From Dimargaris cristalligena (lineage: Eukaryota; Kickxellomycota; Dimargaritomycetes; Dimargaritales; Dimargaritaceae), in NCBI GenBank assembly GCA_027576995.1, contig JANBQC010000117.1, positions 1 to 57,281 on the forward strand: a stretch of DNA of 57,281 nt, written 5' to 3'. The notes beneath the pieces were generated by a model, which saw only the letters and a list, made by a program, of their open reading frames with translations, had not been told where the DNA came from and did no database searches. Shown here in pieces: positions 35,164-45,363 of the stretch. Position numbers and translations under genes: made by a program. How positions within the stretch are numbered: position 1 is the stretch's first letter; every line of letters begins with the position of its first letter.

Positions 35164-38100
35164 ATGGCCCAGCCATCTCCAACGGGCTCGTCGCCCAGCC
35201 GGGCCTCCAATCTGCTGGCCCTTCCGCTCAAATACTCCCTGGACCAGACCGTCATGAGTACCGGCTTCATGGACTGCATCATCAATGTCTACGGCGAACC
35301 CGTCCAGCCCTACACCAAAGACCTCGAGCAGTGGGATGACCTATGCGCCGAAGCCCGCCATGTCAACACCCCCGGTCCGGGCCAGCTCCGTCTATTACTC
35401 AAGTACTACGCCCAGCTGACCCACGGCGCCACCAAATTCCCGCCCGACGTGAACGGGTCACCCGGGTTCGCCTGGACCCCCTGTTTCGTGGAACTCCTAC
35501 CCGACTTCACCCGACGTGCGATTCCGGCCGCTGCTGTTGCTACCGCTATCCCACATTATCCGTCGTTGGTCTTCGAGCGCGCCAATGTTCTGTTTAATAT
35601 CGCCGCCTATTACAGTCATTTGGCCCTCCAGGAGGATCGGTTGCGGTCCCCGGGGCTTCGTCACGCCTGCAATTACTTCCAGCAGGCGGCGGGTGCCCTC
35701 ACCCACTTGAAAGACCAAGTGGTGCCCGCGTTGAACCAGGCCCTGGGCTCTTCTTCGGTGGCCATTGCTACGGCCGCTCCACCCACCTCTTCCGCTATCC
35801 ACTCCTCGACTGATTCACCCTCCCCTTCGTCTTGCCGCCCCCCTACCTCGGCCGACACTCCCCTCCCTTCCACCACCGCCGCCGCTGCTGCTTCCTCGCC
35901 TTTATCATCTTCTTCGTTCTTGTCATTATCAGCATCGTTGCCACCGCCCACCTGCGCCCCGGCCGATTTCCAGCCCCGCTACTTGGATGTCTTTATTCTC
36001 ACCATGTTAGCCCAGGCCCAGGAATGTTTTTGGCAGAAAGCCGTCACCGACCGCATGAAAAACTCCCTGGTGGCGAAACTGGCCGTCCAAACCGCCGCTT
36101 TTTACGCCCAGGCGGGGGAGGCCATTCGGCACTCCAGTATCCATAGCCAATTCCCGGCCCGGTGGTCCACCCATTTGGCCATCAAACAGGCCCATTTTGA
36201 AGCCGCCGCCCAATTCCGCCAATCCTGTGTGGACCTGGACGCGGATCAGTTCGGCCAGGAAATTAGTCGGCTGCAGTGGGCCCAGCAGCGTGTCCGAACG
36301 GCGCTCGCCGCCGCGGCAAATGTTTCTTTTCCTTCTTCCTTTTCTTCGGCATCGTCTACTCTATCGTCGTCGTCGTCGTTTACGTGGCTGAATGATGGTG
36401 GCGCCTCCTCCTCCTCCCCCACCCGATCGTCCCGGAAGTCCTCCAACGGCGGCGGTGGTGGTAATCTTCCGGGCCTTCCAACGGACCATCCCCGGCTCAA
36501 CATAGCTCTAACCGCGGGGGGAATCCAGCGGGCAAGTGAAATCGACACCATCCAACACGCGCTAGCGGACCTCCGTTCCCTCGATGGGATCATTGCCACT
36601 AATTTACAACGGGCCCGGAAGGACAACGACGTCATTTATATGACCCTTATCCCCGAATTTGACCAATTACCGGCTGTTACGGGAGTCGCGATGGTTCAAC
36701 CCACCCCGCCCCCTGAAGTCAGTGATCCGATCGCACTACTCCACGCCCAGTCGCCCCTCGGACCGGCCTTGTTGTCGGGCTTACTGCCGTTTGTCATCCA
36801 CCAGGCCGTGAGTGTGTACTTTGACCGGAAACACCAGTACGTCGAGGAAAGAATTACGGAACCGTTGCAGTTTTTGACGGCGCAGGGGCGTAGGTAAGTC
36901 AACACCTGGTTAATTTAATCTTATGATTCGTCTGAATGAATCTTACACCGACAGGCGAGGCCGGAGTGCCAAGCGGAGTAGAATGAAAGGAGCAGTATGG
37001 TAACTTATTGCAGGTACTAATTAGGATTCAATCCGAATTTATCTGCCATATTTTTACCAATATGCAGTTCACTGGAGGCACTGGGGATTGACGACGCCTT
37101 GGCCCCATTTCGACCACCCCATATACTTCCAATCTCGATTGAGAAAATCGCCCATGAGATGCAGTCCCAAGGAGGTATCACTTTTGCCGACCAACTCTTT
37201 CAGCAGGCTAACCAACTTGCCGAAGCTTGCACCGATCTTATTCAAACGGTATGTATTAGTAGTAGTGTACCCTGACTATATTATCCATGTCTTTTCATCC
37301 CATACCAGCGCAAAGTTATGGGAACCCCCCCCTCCCTCCTTCTATCTCTCCCCCATACACCATCCCCTTTAGTATCTAACCATTCCAATCCATTGACTTT
37401 TTAATACTCTATGTGTATCTTTTAGACAACCGATTCTATATCTGATCCCCAGGTGCTCTCGGCGGTGACTGAAAATCGGGTGCCCGGTGGGTTCAACGAC
37501 CCTTCGGCCCCATCAATTACCGCTGCTTGGCAAGCGGCCCTGACGCGGCATGAGCAAACCGTAGCAGATCGACGCACAGTCGATCAGGCCACCATGAAGC
37601 GGCTGGCTAGTTGGAAACCTTTTTTCAAAGTGCTCGGTGGTCCCAAGGTAATGCCAAGGCGCCCTTCACTAAGTTGCTTACTGGGCGTGTGCTAATGGTC
37701 GGCGAATAGAGGATATTGTCTCTCTTTTCATTTCCCCCCTCCCCCGCCCTGTCCCTAATCTTGGCTACTCACCCGACTAACTCCCCTTACATTAAATTCC
37801 CTGTTACAACGCCCACTGTCCTATGTTGTCCGACTTACTCGTGGGCCCACCCCAGGAACACATTCTAGCCGCCATTCCATCCACCCCAATTTTCCTCGAA
37901 GAAGATGAGCTGGCCGTCATTGAAGACGTAGAGCAGACTCGCGTCGAGTTTAAACGATCCATGGACAACCGAGTTCAGATCGTCGAGACCGCCAGACAAT
38001 TTTGCGCCCAGGACGATATTGGTACGTAGTCGGCCTACTTTCATTGTTATATAAACCGATCATCATTACTGTTAAATGTGGCCAATCTTCCCATTTTGCC

Positions 38101-38778
38101 CGCACGGTTTCAAGAAGCCAGGTTGTTTATCCAACCACCTTTATCCAGCCCTCTTTTTGATAATCGATTTTTTGAAATCTTAGGCAGGCCGCCTTGCCCA
38201 GATTTACTTCGATGGTTAATCCCCAAGGCAATGGCAATCCTTACCAAACGGCTCATTGACTTTTCGTGATTCTAATTAGCCTATGCCCCCTCTCTCTCTC
38301 TCTCTCCCTCACGCACACATACACACACACATTTTCAGGGCCCAATCTAACGAAAGCAGTGCCCTACCGGTCATCAACCGCAACCGCAACTGTAACTACA
38401 ACCGTCACCGAAACCCCCACGGACACCTCCCAGTTCGAGGGCCTATTTGCCGAACAACTGAAACGCTACGAACCCTACCTCGCCCAAATCCAGACGGTCA
38501 CTACCGCCCAGCAGGACACGCTCACCGAACTCAGCCACCTATTGGGTTGCCTGGCCGACATTCGGAGTCGCCATCCGGCCTTCTCCCAGCGGGAAAAGGC
38601 TTTCGCTAACCTGAAATTGGCCCGTCGCAAGTACTTTGAAATGATTGACCTGGGCCAGCAGAGTATCCAATATTACACGCAAGTTCAGGAAGAACTGTTG
38701 GACCTGCAGGACCGGATTCGCGATCTGCGGTTGGTGGCTCAGGCGGACTCGATGCACTGGATTGCAGCCCCAAGATAA
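35164..38778 (+). CDS. BRO1-domain protein, ALIX/Rim20 (PalA)-like
   Basis: Five exons: 35164-36893, 37068-37248, 37453-37647, 37856-38021, 38339-38778; 903 residues. A BRO1 domain begins at about residue 17 (LLALPLKYSLDQTV), with YPSLVFERANVLFNIAAYYS and AQAQECFWQKAVTDRMKNSL as signatures. Two Ser/Ala/Pro low-complexity inserts lie at residues 195-266 and 387-434. The family's post-BRO1 LTAGGIQRASEI and NDVIYMTLIP follow, then an alpha-helical V domain to the end. No long proline-rich C-terminus is present, which favours the Rim20/PalA pH-signalling branch over Bro1/ALIX, although this is not certain. Such proteins bind Snf7 on endosomes. All exon phases agree. MAQPSP is chosen over an in-frame ATG at 35125 because the upstream residues look non-conserved. 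Confidence 0.9.
38290..38331. repeat. (TC)n(AC)n tract at intron acceptor
   Basis: Compound TC/AC microsatellite at the 3' end of the last BRO1-gene intron, immediately before the CAG acceptor at 38336-38338. It may serve as the pyrimidine tract. Confidence 0.8.
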
Positions 38779-38960
38779 TTATTGAACTTTAAATTAAAAA
38801 TCTTCGTGATTGAACAATAATTCTGAATAATAATGGTAAAAAAGAGGGGGGAGGTATTAATTCTGAATATCACCGCACTGTCTGGTCAGATGTTGGGGAT
38901 GGGCTGGGTCGCTATTGATATTAAAGCCGTCAGGTTTGACAATCCATTTATATATATATA

Positions 38961-39098
38961 TGGGAGAAGTTCATCCAAGCTGTATAACGAAAAATCCATT
39001 TGATGAGGCAAGTACTACTGGTTGAAAATAAACATCCCACCAATTTTCCCATACACATATCGGTTAAAACCTTATACAACCAAGCTGAACTTCACCCA
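38961..39098 (+). mobile_element. MITE-like element, copy 2 (best preserved)
   Basis: 138 bp bounded by TGGGAGAAGTTCA at the left and the complement of TGGGTGAAGTTCA at the right. The terminal inverted repeats extend about 30 bases to TGTATAA on each side. It is flanked by TA on both ends, consistent with a TA target duplication. No open reading frame. Confidence 0.85.
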
Positions 39099-39682
39099 TA
39101 TATATAATGTCTGGGGGGGTGGGTCATAGAGCGATAAACTAAAATACGGTACATAAACCCAGTTAATGAAAATATACTCCATAGTCCTTATCCAAGGTGG
39201 CGTATAATTTATTTTTTATTAGCCATTTTAATTGTGGATAGGTGCCGTTCCAGACTTAGTCGATTTAAGCATTTTCCCGCTAATTGGCGGAGTTTAAAAA
39301 TACAACCAATAACTGTTCTAGTAACTCAGAGAACTCGACCCATTTAAATGTGCATTATGAAACTATTAGGGGATGGCTTCACTTACTTGCAGTCATATTT
39401 TTCACAGTATTGAACTCTCATATTCATGAGCGACGGTTGTCTGACCGATCGTGTCACTAGGTGGATGGAAAAATGGCGACTGAAATCTAAAGGGCGACGT
39501 AAATGATAGAACCGGCACCGTAGGGGGTTTGTGGTGCTAGACTTACCTAACTAGCCCAGTACTAGTGATTGTAGAGAATATGGGTGGTGGTGAAGGCGGT
39601 GGGTAGATACAAGGAGAAGGGGATGAGTGGTTGGCCAACAGGCTAATTAGGAGCTTGGCGGTATACTACCCACAGCACTTTA

Positions 39683-39940
39683 TTAGCACCCGAGGCGAAT
39701 CATGTGCACCCCGTCTTTGTTAGAATGTCTCATCAACGAACTCGGCGATGGGTAGGGTATCCGGCGAGAACGTCTGAGCACTACCGCCACCCTTCCCTCT
39801 ACGCCACTCCAATGTTGCCGGATTCTGTCGATATTATTGCCTCTGTATAGTGCACCTTCTAAGTGTGCACCCGCTTCTTTTGGAAGATGCAGGGCCATAT
39901 CCATTGGGGAGAGCCCATGGCCAGGATTGGCAAGCGGCGT
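39683..39940 (-). CDS. Possible terminal exon of an unrecognised protein
   Basis: The minus-strand frame reads protein-like (TPLANPGHGLSPMDMALHLP, then EGALYRGNNIDRIRQHW) and ends at TAA (39683-39685). The GLSPMDMAL stretch is loosely ankyrin-like. No start codon with good context is found, so it would be a last exon. A separate open stretch near 40080-40160 on the same strand (SYPLHAIEFVDCTNSLSEWP) could be another exon or a decayed copy. Low confidence. Confidence 0.25.
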   Translation of the reverse strand, partial: TPLANPGHGLSPMDMALHLPKEAGAHLEGALYRGNNIDRIRQHWSGVEGRVAVVLRRSRRIPYPSPSSLMRHSNKDGVHMIRLGC

Positions 39941-40339
39941 GGGGTCTGTCAGCCTTAGGAGGGAGAGCGAGAGGAATGCTCAGCGAGTGGGCGGGAGAGG
40001 GAAAATGAAAAGGGAAAAAGTGGGAAATGAGGGAAAGGGAAAGACGGAGAGGAGAAAGAGATTGATCAATTATTGGGGTTGATCATGAAGCCCGGGACCG
40101 GCCATTCTGACAACGAGTTAGTACAGTCGACGAACTCAATGGCATGTAAGGGATACGAAGAAGCAGGCGGTGGCCGATCCTATCAGCCTCGAGCTCCGCG
40201 CCGTATGGGCGCATTTCCCTTCCCTTTTCGCTCCTACTTTAACTTACGGGAAACCCCGAAAGCCGTGGGCCCTTCCGAACCACCAGCCAGGCGGTAGGAG
40301 AGAGGAGGCAAAATCCATCAAGACCGCGTCGCCAACCGA

Positions 40340-40347
40340 TATAAAAG
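40340..40347 (+). promoter_or_regulatory. Candidate TATA box upstream of the expansin-like gene
   Basis: TATAAAAG followed by GGCCGGGG, about 580 bases before the ATG at 40923. Match to the consensus only; it would imply a long leader or a leader intron. Confidence 0.35.
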
Positions 40348-40922
40348 GGCCGGGGAGAGCCGCCCTCTTAACGAATATCCAACTCTCATTGCCTCCATTT
40401 CCACCATCAGCCAGCTCCTCTCTTTTGTATTTTCCATTAACTTGGCGATTAGCGCCTTGATATGCCCACCTTGTACACGAACTAATTTAATTTAATTATT
40501 TTCACCGGTAAACGTTGACCGCTTACCTTATCTATATTACATTGACTGTAAACATCAATTAAATTAATTTATCTTCATTTCAATTGCCCACACCTTCTCT
40601 ATTCGCCCTAAAAATATTACTGTCTTACTTTGACATTTATCATAAGCTCTAGGTTTTAACTACATTATTGTTGTGTTTGCAATTGTACATCTTGGCCATT
40701 TAACGCGCTATTCGACTATTATACATCCCCAGGACTTTTCCTCATCACCCCTTGTCCTACATTGAACTTCAAGGAGTTGGCTTTTTTTAAAAAAATTATC
40801 CGGAGGACCCTATCCGTTTCCCGCTTGTCGAAATTATAATCTCGACCACCTACCCTCACCACCTTATTTTCTCACATCAATCACCCCTTACCCCCTCCCT
40901 TCTTCACCACACGTCTATAATC

Positions 40923-42594
40923 ATGAAGGTCTCTCCCCAGACTATCGTTGTCACCATAAACCTTATGGCTGCCGGAGCCCTAGCGTATCTCAACTCCTAC
41001 TCCCCCGTGGAACGCCGTTCCCTCGACCTGGGCCGGCCCTTCTTCCAACAGCCCGCCTCGCAAGCTTCGTTGGAGCGCCGGGATACTACCAATCATCCCC
41101 GTTCCCGCGCCGCGGTCCGCATGGCCCGCCGGTCAGCGGATCCTGCTTTCCCGCCCCCGGCTCAGTCGCCGGTCAATAATAACCCCATTGCTTTCCTCCA
41201 GCGGCGTTCGCCTTACCCGACTATGGAACCCACGCCCGCTAACCCGCCTAAGCAGAAATGTAGACCGCGCACTATGCCTTACAACCCCGCCGTGCCCGGT
41301 GTGACTCCCCCCACTACTTCTACTAACCTTTCGACAGATACGGTCGCGGTCCCCACGACGACTGATTCGGCCCCAATCGATACTACTACCCCTATGGTGG
41401 AGCCTACTCCCGAAAATACGGAGGTTATGACTACCGATACCCCCACCCCTGAAAACACCGAGGTGGTGCCTACTGATACCCCAACACCCGAAAATACGGA
41501 AGTGGTACCCACGGATACGCCCACTCCTGAAAACACCGAGGTTGTGCCTACGATTCTACCGACGCCCGAAAATACCGGGGCCGTGCCTACGATTCTACCA
41601 ACTCCCGATAACACGGAAATCGCACCTACGGAAACCCCCACGGACTCTACTGACACCCGTACCGATATTGACCCCATTCCCACCGAGACCCCTGTGGATA
41701 CCGCCATCATGAGCCCGACCGAATTCCCCACGGAAATGCCTACGGAGGCGGAAACTGATACCGGTACTGATTCCAGCGAGACCCCTACCGAAACGCCCAC
41801 CGACACTGACACCGACGCAAGTGCCGATACTGAGACGGACTCCATCGAGGTCCCCACCGAAACACCTACCGGCACGGATTCCGGTGAGATCCCTACTGAA
41901 ACGCCCTCGGAAACCCCCTCGCCGACCGCTGGTGGTGATTTCCCCGAATACACCCCAACCGGTGCATCGACTTTGGAAGGTGGGCCATTCAAGGGCAAGG
42001 CAACCTTCTACAGCGGCGGAGAGGGTACCCACTCGTGTGGTAATCCCGGTAGCTCGACGGACTTTACCGTGGCAGTGGTAAGTAACCGGTTTATTTCTTC
42101 CTCCCCCCCTCTCCTGTCCCCCTTCTAATAGTTTCGCTGGCACTGTGCATGTGAGCCGGTTAGCCCAATGATGGAGACATGTCTGAATGGGATATAACCA
42201 CACTCATCTCATTATATATCTCGCAATAGCCCACAACCACTGCTAACACCAACCATTATTTATGCATATATGTATATATATATATCTGTTATATCTGGCC
42301 CCACTGACCCGGTGATATCTTTGTATTTAATTTGCTGCCTTCTCTCCTAATAATCAATACGACCATGATCAACAGAACGAGTCCCAGATGGGAAGCGAGA
42401 GCAACGGCAATCCCAACTGTTTCCATATCGTCCGTGTTACGTACGCTGGTCAATCGGTTGACGCCATGATCACTGATACTTGCCCCGGCTGCGACGTAAA
42501 CCAACTTGACCTCAATGAATCCATTGCCAAGCACTTTGGCGAGAAGTTCATCGATGACGGTGAAAACGACATCGAATGGTCGTTAGTCCGTTAG
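40923..42594 (+). CDS. Secreted double-psi beta-barrel (RlpA/expansin-like) protein with repeat stalk
   Basis: Two exons, 40923-42077 and 42376-42594, phase 0, 298-nt intron; 457 residues. An N-terminal signal segment (VVTINLMAAGALAYLNS) is followed by four RR dibasic sites at residues 31, 52, 69 and 94, possible Kex2 cuts. Next is a long Thr/Pro/Glu/Asp-rich stalk with six 13-residue repeats (about 162-239). Last is a C-terminal domain from GKATFYSGGEGTHSCGNPG through VAV-NESQMG (exon junction) to DAMITDTCPGCDVNQLDLN. This domain has the Cys pattern and fold signature of fungal DPBB/expansin-like proteins, which bind or loosen cell-wall polysaccharide. The stalk is probably O-glycosylated and would project the domain from the wall. 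Confidence 0.9.
41406..41639 (+). repeat. Six tandem 39-bp units in the expansin-like gene
   Basis: The units encode TPENTEVVPTDTP and variants, starting at 41406, 41445, 41484, 41523, 41562 and 41601. Units 1 and 3 share one set of synonymous codons (AATACGGA), and 2 and 4 share another (AACACCGA). This shows a 78-bp higher-order duplication. The last two units are more diverged. Confidence 0.9.
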
Positions 42595-43195
42595 GATCCC
42601 CTATACACACATATATATATGTATAAATAAAACGAAAACGGCCCATTCGAAACTGTCTCTTCAAACGACCCTTTCAGTGTTAGGGTGAGACTGTTTTTGA
42701 CAAAAATTTTCATTTTCTTATTCCCCTTTTTCTTTTCCAATCGTTCGCTGGTTCTCCAACCCGTAGACCGGGCTTGGCCTCGTTGTTTCTCTGTCTCCTT
42801 CATTGTTCGATTTTGTTTTTGAAATTCCGTTTCTCCTCTCCAATACTACGTTCATCATTTTTGCAACTGCCTTCTCTATGTCTATAACTTTTCTCTCACT
42901 GTCCCATATTATTGACTACTGTTCCGTCGCTGTTTACCCTGACATCCCTCAAAAAAATTCGCCCCTGGCGGGTGAATTGGTGCTTGTCTCCAATTTGAAT
43001 ATATTTCCATTTCGAATATTTCATTTATATCCCACTCAAAGACCAGTCGAATAAAAGAACCGGTCAGCAGTATGTTGACATCTGCCCCATTTTCCAATAA
43101 AAAAAATATTACAACAATAAAACATCACCTGGTTTGGTCCATCGGTATATATTTATTATACAGTGGGGCGACAGCGGTGTGGGGGATGCGATGAA
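42595..43195. other. Convergent intergenic region
   Basis: 3' flanks of the expansin-like and Bet3 genes, AT-rich, with no coding signal. Confidence 0.5.
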
Positions 43196-44746
43196 TTAAT
43201 CATCGGCGTTGGGGAGCTCTTCCTGCAAGTGGCGAATAAATTGAACCCGAATTTCGGAAATGTCGTCGCCCTGAAGGACACAGCTGATAAAATTGGCCTC
43301 GATTTGCATTTGAACCTATAGGGGTGACCGTCACGCATGGATTCCAGAAAACGAGGGGGTCGATCCGATATAACGGGCGATAGTCAAGGAAAGGGGTGAA
43401 GAGTTGGGTAATATAGACGAGTCAATATTTGTAAAGATAAAAATAGTTGGGTTATCAAAAAAGTGTCGTCTAGTCCACCCATGGCGCTGTTGGATATCTC
43501 AAATAGCCCCCACCATCTTTAAGTTTAGAACCTACCATTTCCAAAGCCCCGCGCAGGACACCGCATAGGATATTCGAATACCATAACTTGTGTTGCGTGT
43601 CCAGGGGCAATTCCACAAAGTCGTTGAGGGGGTTTTCGTCAAGGATTAGAGAGCACACCTTGCTGTCAGTGGACCAGTTAGTGACGGTAGGGGCGATGTT
43701 GAGAAACATTTTGAAGCCAATCTAGGCAGGGAAGATGGGGTGGCGTGCAATAGAAGCATAGGTTATACATATGTAGTATACATAATGAGTAAAGAACCAA
43801 AGTTATCGTAAAATAGCAAAAATCACACAGTCCATACACAGTCTGCGCAAAATCGTCGGCATTACTGCCTATAGAAATACGTTCATTTCCCCTTCTTTAC
43901 CTCCACCACCGCTCAAGATCCGCTTACCTTGGAAATCACCTCCATCGTTTCCTTGAAGTCCGTGCAACGGCCCCAGCCGGAGCGGGAAAGAAAGTCCTCA
44001 ATAAGCCGTACGCCAATATTGTAGCCCCTAGTCAGCCGATTCCGAATTCAAAACAGTGGTGGAACCAAATGAGTATCCTATATATATATATATATATATG
44101 TGTGAAGAGCATTCGAGTGCATTGGTCAGGTCATGTATACTAGACCCAATTAAAGGGTATGTATTTCTATAGGAAAATAGAGAAAAATGCCGGTGGATTG
44201 GTATCGAGAAACTTACATTTTCTCTAACTGCTTATTGACCTGTTCATAATCCTCGAAGTCTTTGACCAGTTGGGCGACAATAGAACCGTAGGTGAAGATA
44301 AAGAGTTCGGCATTCTATTACATAGAAGCAAAGGTTTCGAATACCACCGCAGTATGCAAACGAATAAATATATATGCAAAAACAAGCACCCATTTAAGAA
44401 TTAGACGCCGAAAGCTCGGTCAACTAGGCCAACGTACGGAGGAGGGCGTTCGGGAGGGAGAAGGGGCGGAGCTTGCCACCGCTGCCCATGGCCCGACCCC
44501 GGCCGAACCCCTTATCGGAAGCTATTGTCCGACCAGTTCGAAGGTCTGCCAAATATATAGGTACTTGGCCTGATTTCCAATACCCGAGAGAGGGTGCATA
44601 AGAGCCCATCTCGGGGAAGAGGTCGATTGGCGGGTACACACATGTTCGTAAGTGGGGAGGGGTTGTGGCGGCAGCCTTATACTTACGATGGTTTCGACCC
44701 GGTTCTTCCAGATGTCCTCCCCGAGAGTTTTGTATTGCTTGGCCAT
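43196..44746 (-). CDS. BET3: TRAPP complex subunit Bet3 (TRAPPC3)
   Basis: Five exons on the minus strand: 44687-44746, 44217-44314, 43928-44027, 43536-43721, 43196-43315; 187 residues, the normal length. Splicing gives MAKQYKTLGEDIWKNRVETI, then NAELFIFTYGSIVAQLVKDF, then GYNIGVRLIEDFLSRSGWGR with the next residue Cys74. Then come PTVTNWSTDSKVCSLILDEN, YSNILCGVLRGALEMV and a C-terminal ISEIRVQFIRHLQEELPNAD. Cys74 corresponds to the palmitoylated cysteine of Bet3 (Cys68 in human). Bet3 is a core subunit of TRAPP, the exchange factor complex for Rab1/Ypt1 in ER-Golgi and autophagic traffic. Introns are 189-372 nt with GT-AG ends; phases all agree. Confidence 0.96.
44080..44099. repeat. (TA)n microsatellite in a Bet3 intron
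   Basis: TA run within the intron 44028-44216. Confidence 0.85.
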
Positions 44747-45363
44747 GGTATGAATGGGCTGGGAATAGGTGAAGCGGTTTGGTAATGGGTAGGATGGTAG
44801 GGTAAAGGCGTCACGAAATAAAGGCAAGGAGAGGGGGGAATATGGAATAGAAAGTAATGTGAAAGTGAATTTAACCTAGAAAACCTAGCTCAGTCGATGG
44901 CAGGGGTAAGTAACATGTCTGAATGGGCTGGGGTTTGTTAAAATATAGTACCGAGTTTAGGCAACCTGTTGGCGATTCAATCAGTGGAGCTGTATTAATA
45001 CCCTCCGTATACCAAATTACGCGTATCAATAGTAACTAGCCCTGGTTTAACGAATTGGGGTGGATTTACAATGGTTATTCCCCCTTTAACATTAATAACG
45101 AAACTTATACGTGGCATTCTGTAACTAGTATGCCCACACTTTAATTCCTCTGACGGCCGTAACCCTTTTCCCAGAAAAATAAATTGATAGGATTGAACAT
45201 GCATGTCCAGCCAAGCGGTGGGCATTTGGTTAAACTATAGTGTCCGCCCTTCAGTATTTCAATTATCTTGCCAATAAGATCCGCCCGTTTACGACTCTCT
45301 AGGCCTTGGACTATAGGCGACTTTAAAATATGCAGGGCGTATTTTATTTAAATATTAGATTAC
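44747..45363. other. Intergenic, Bet3 promoter side
   Basis: 617 bases between two tandem minus-strand genes. A short frame at 44995-45225 has no motif. Confidence 0.45.

Larger units (their letters stand above)
38779..40922. other. Intergenic with MITE copy 2 and a possible minus-strand exon
   Basis: Holds the 138-bp element at 38961-39098 and a protein-like minus-strand frame at 39683-39940. The stretch 40100-40340 is GC-rich with overlapping frames on both strands, none convincing. The rest is AT-rich, including the probable leader of the expansin-like gene. Confidence 0.45.

Noticed and set aside
41279..42203. Long minus-strand frames opposite the expansin-like gene
   Set aside because: They mirror the repetitive Thr/Pro/Glu codons of the real gene and encode Val/Ser/Gly repeats; antisense shadow.
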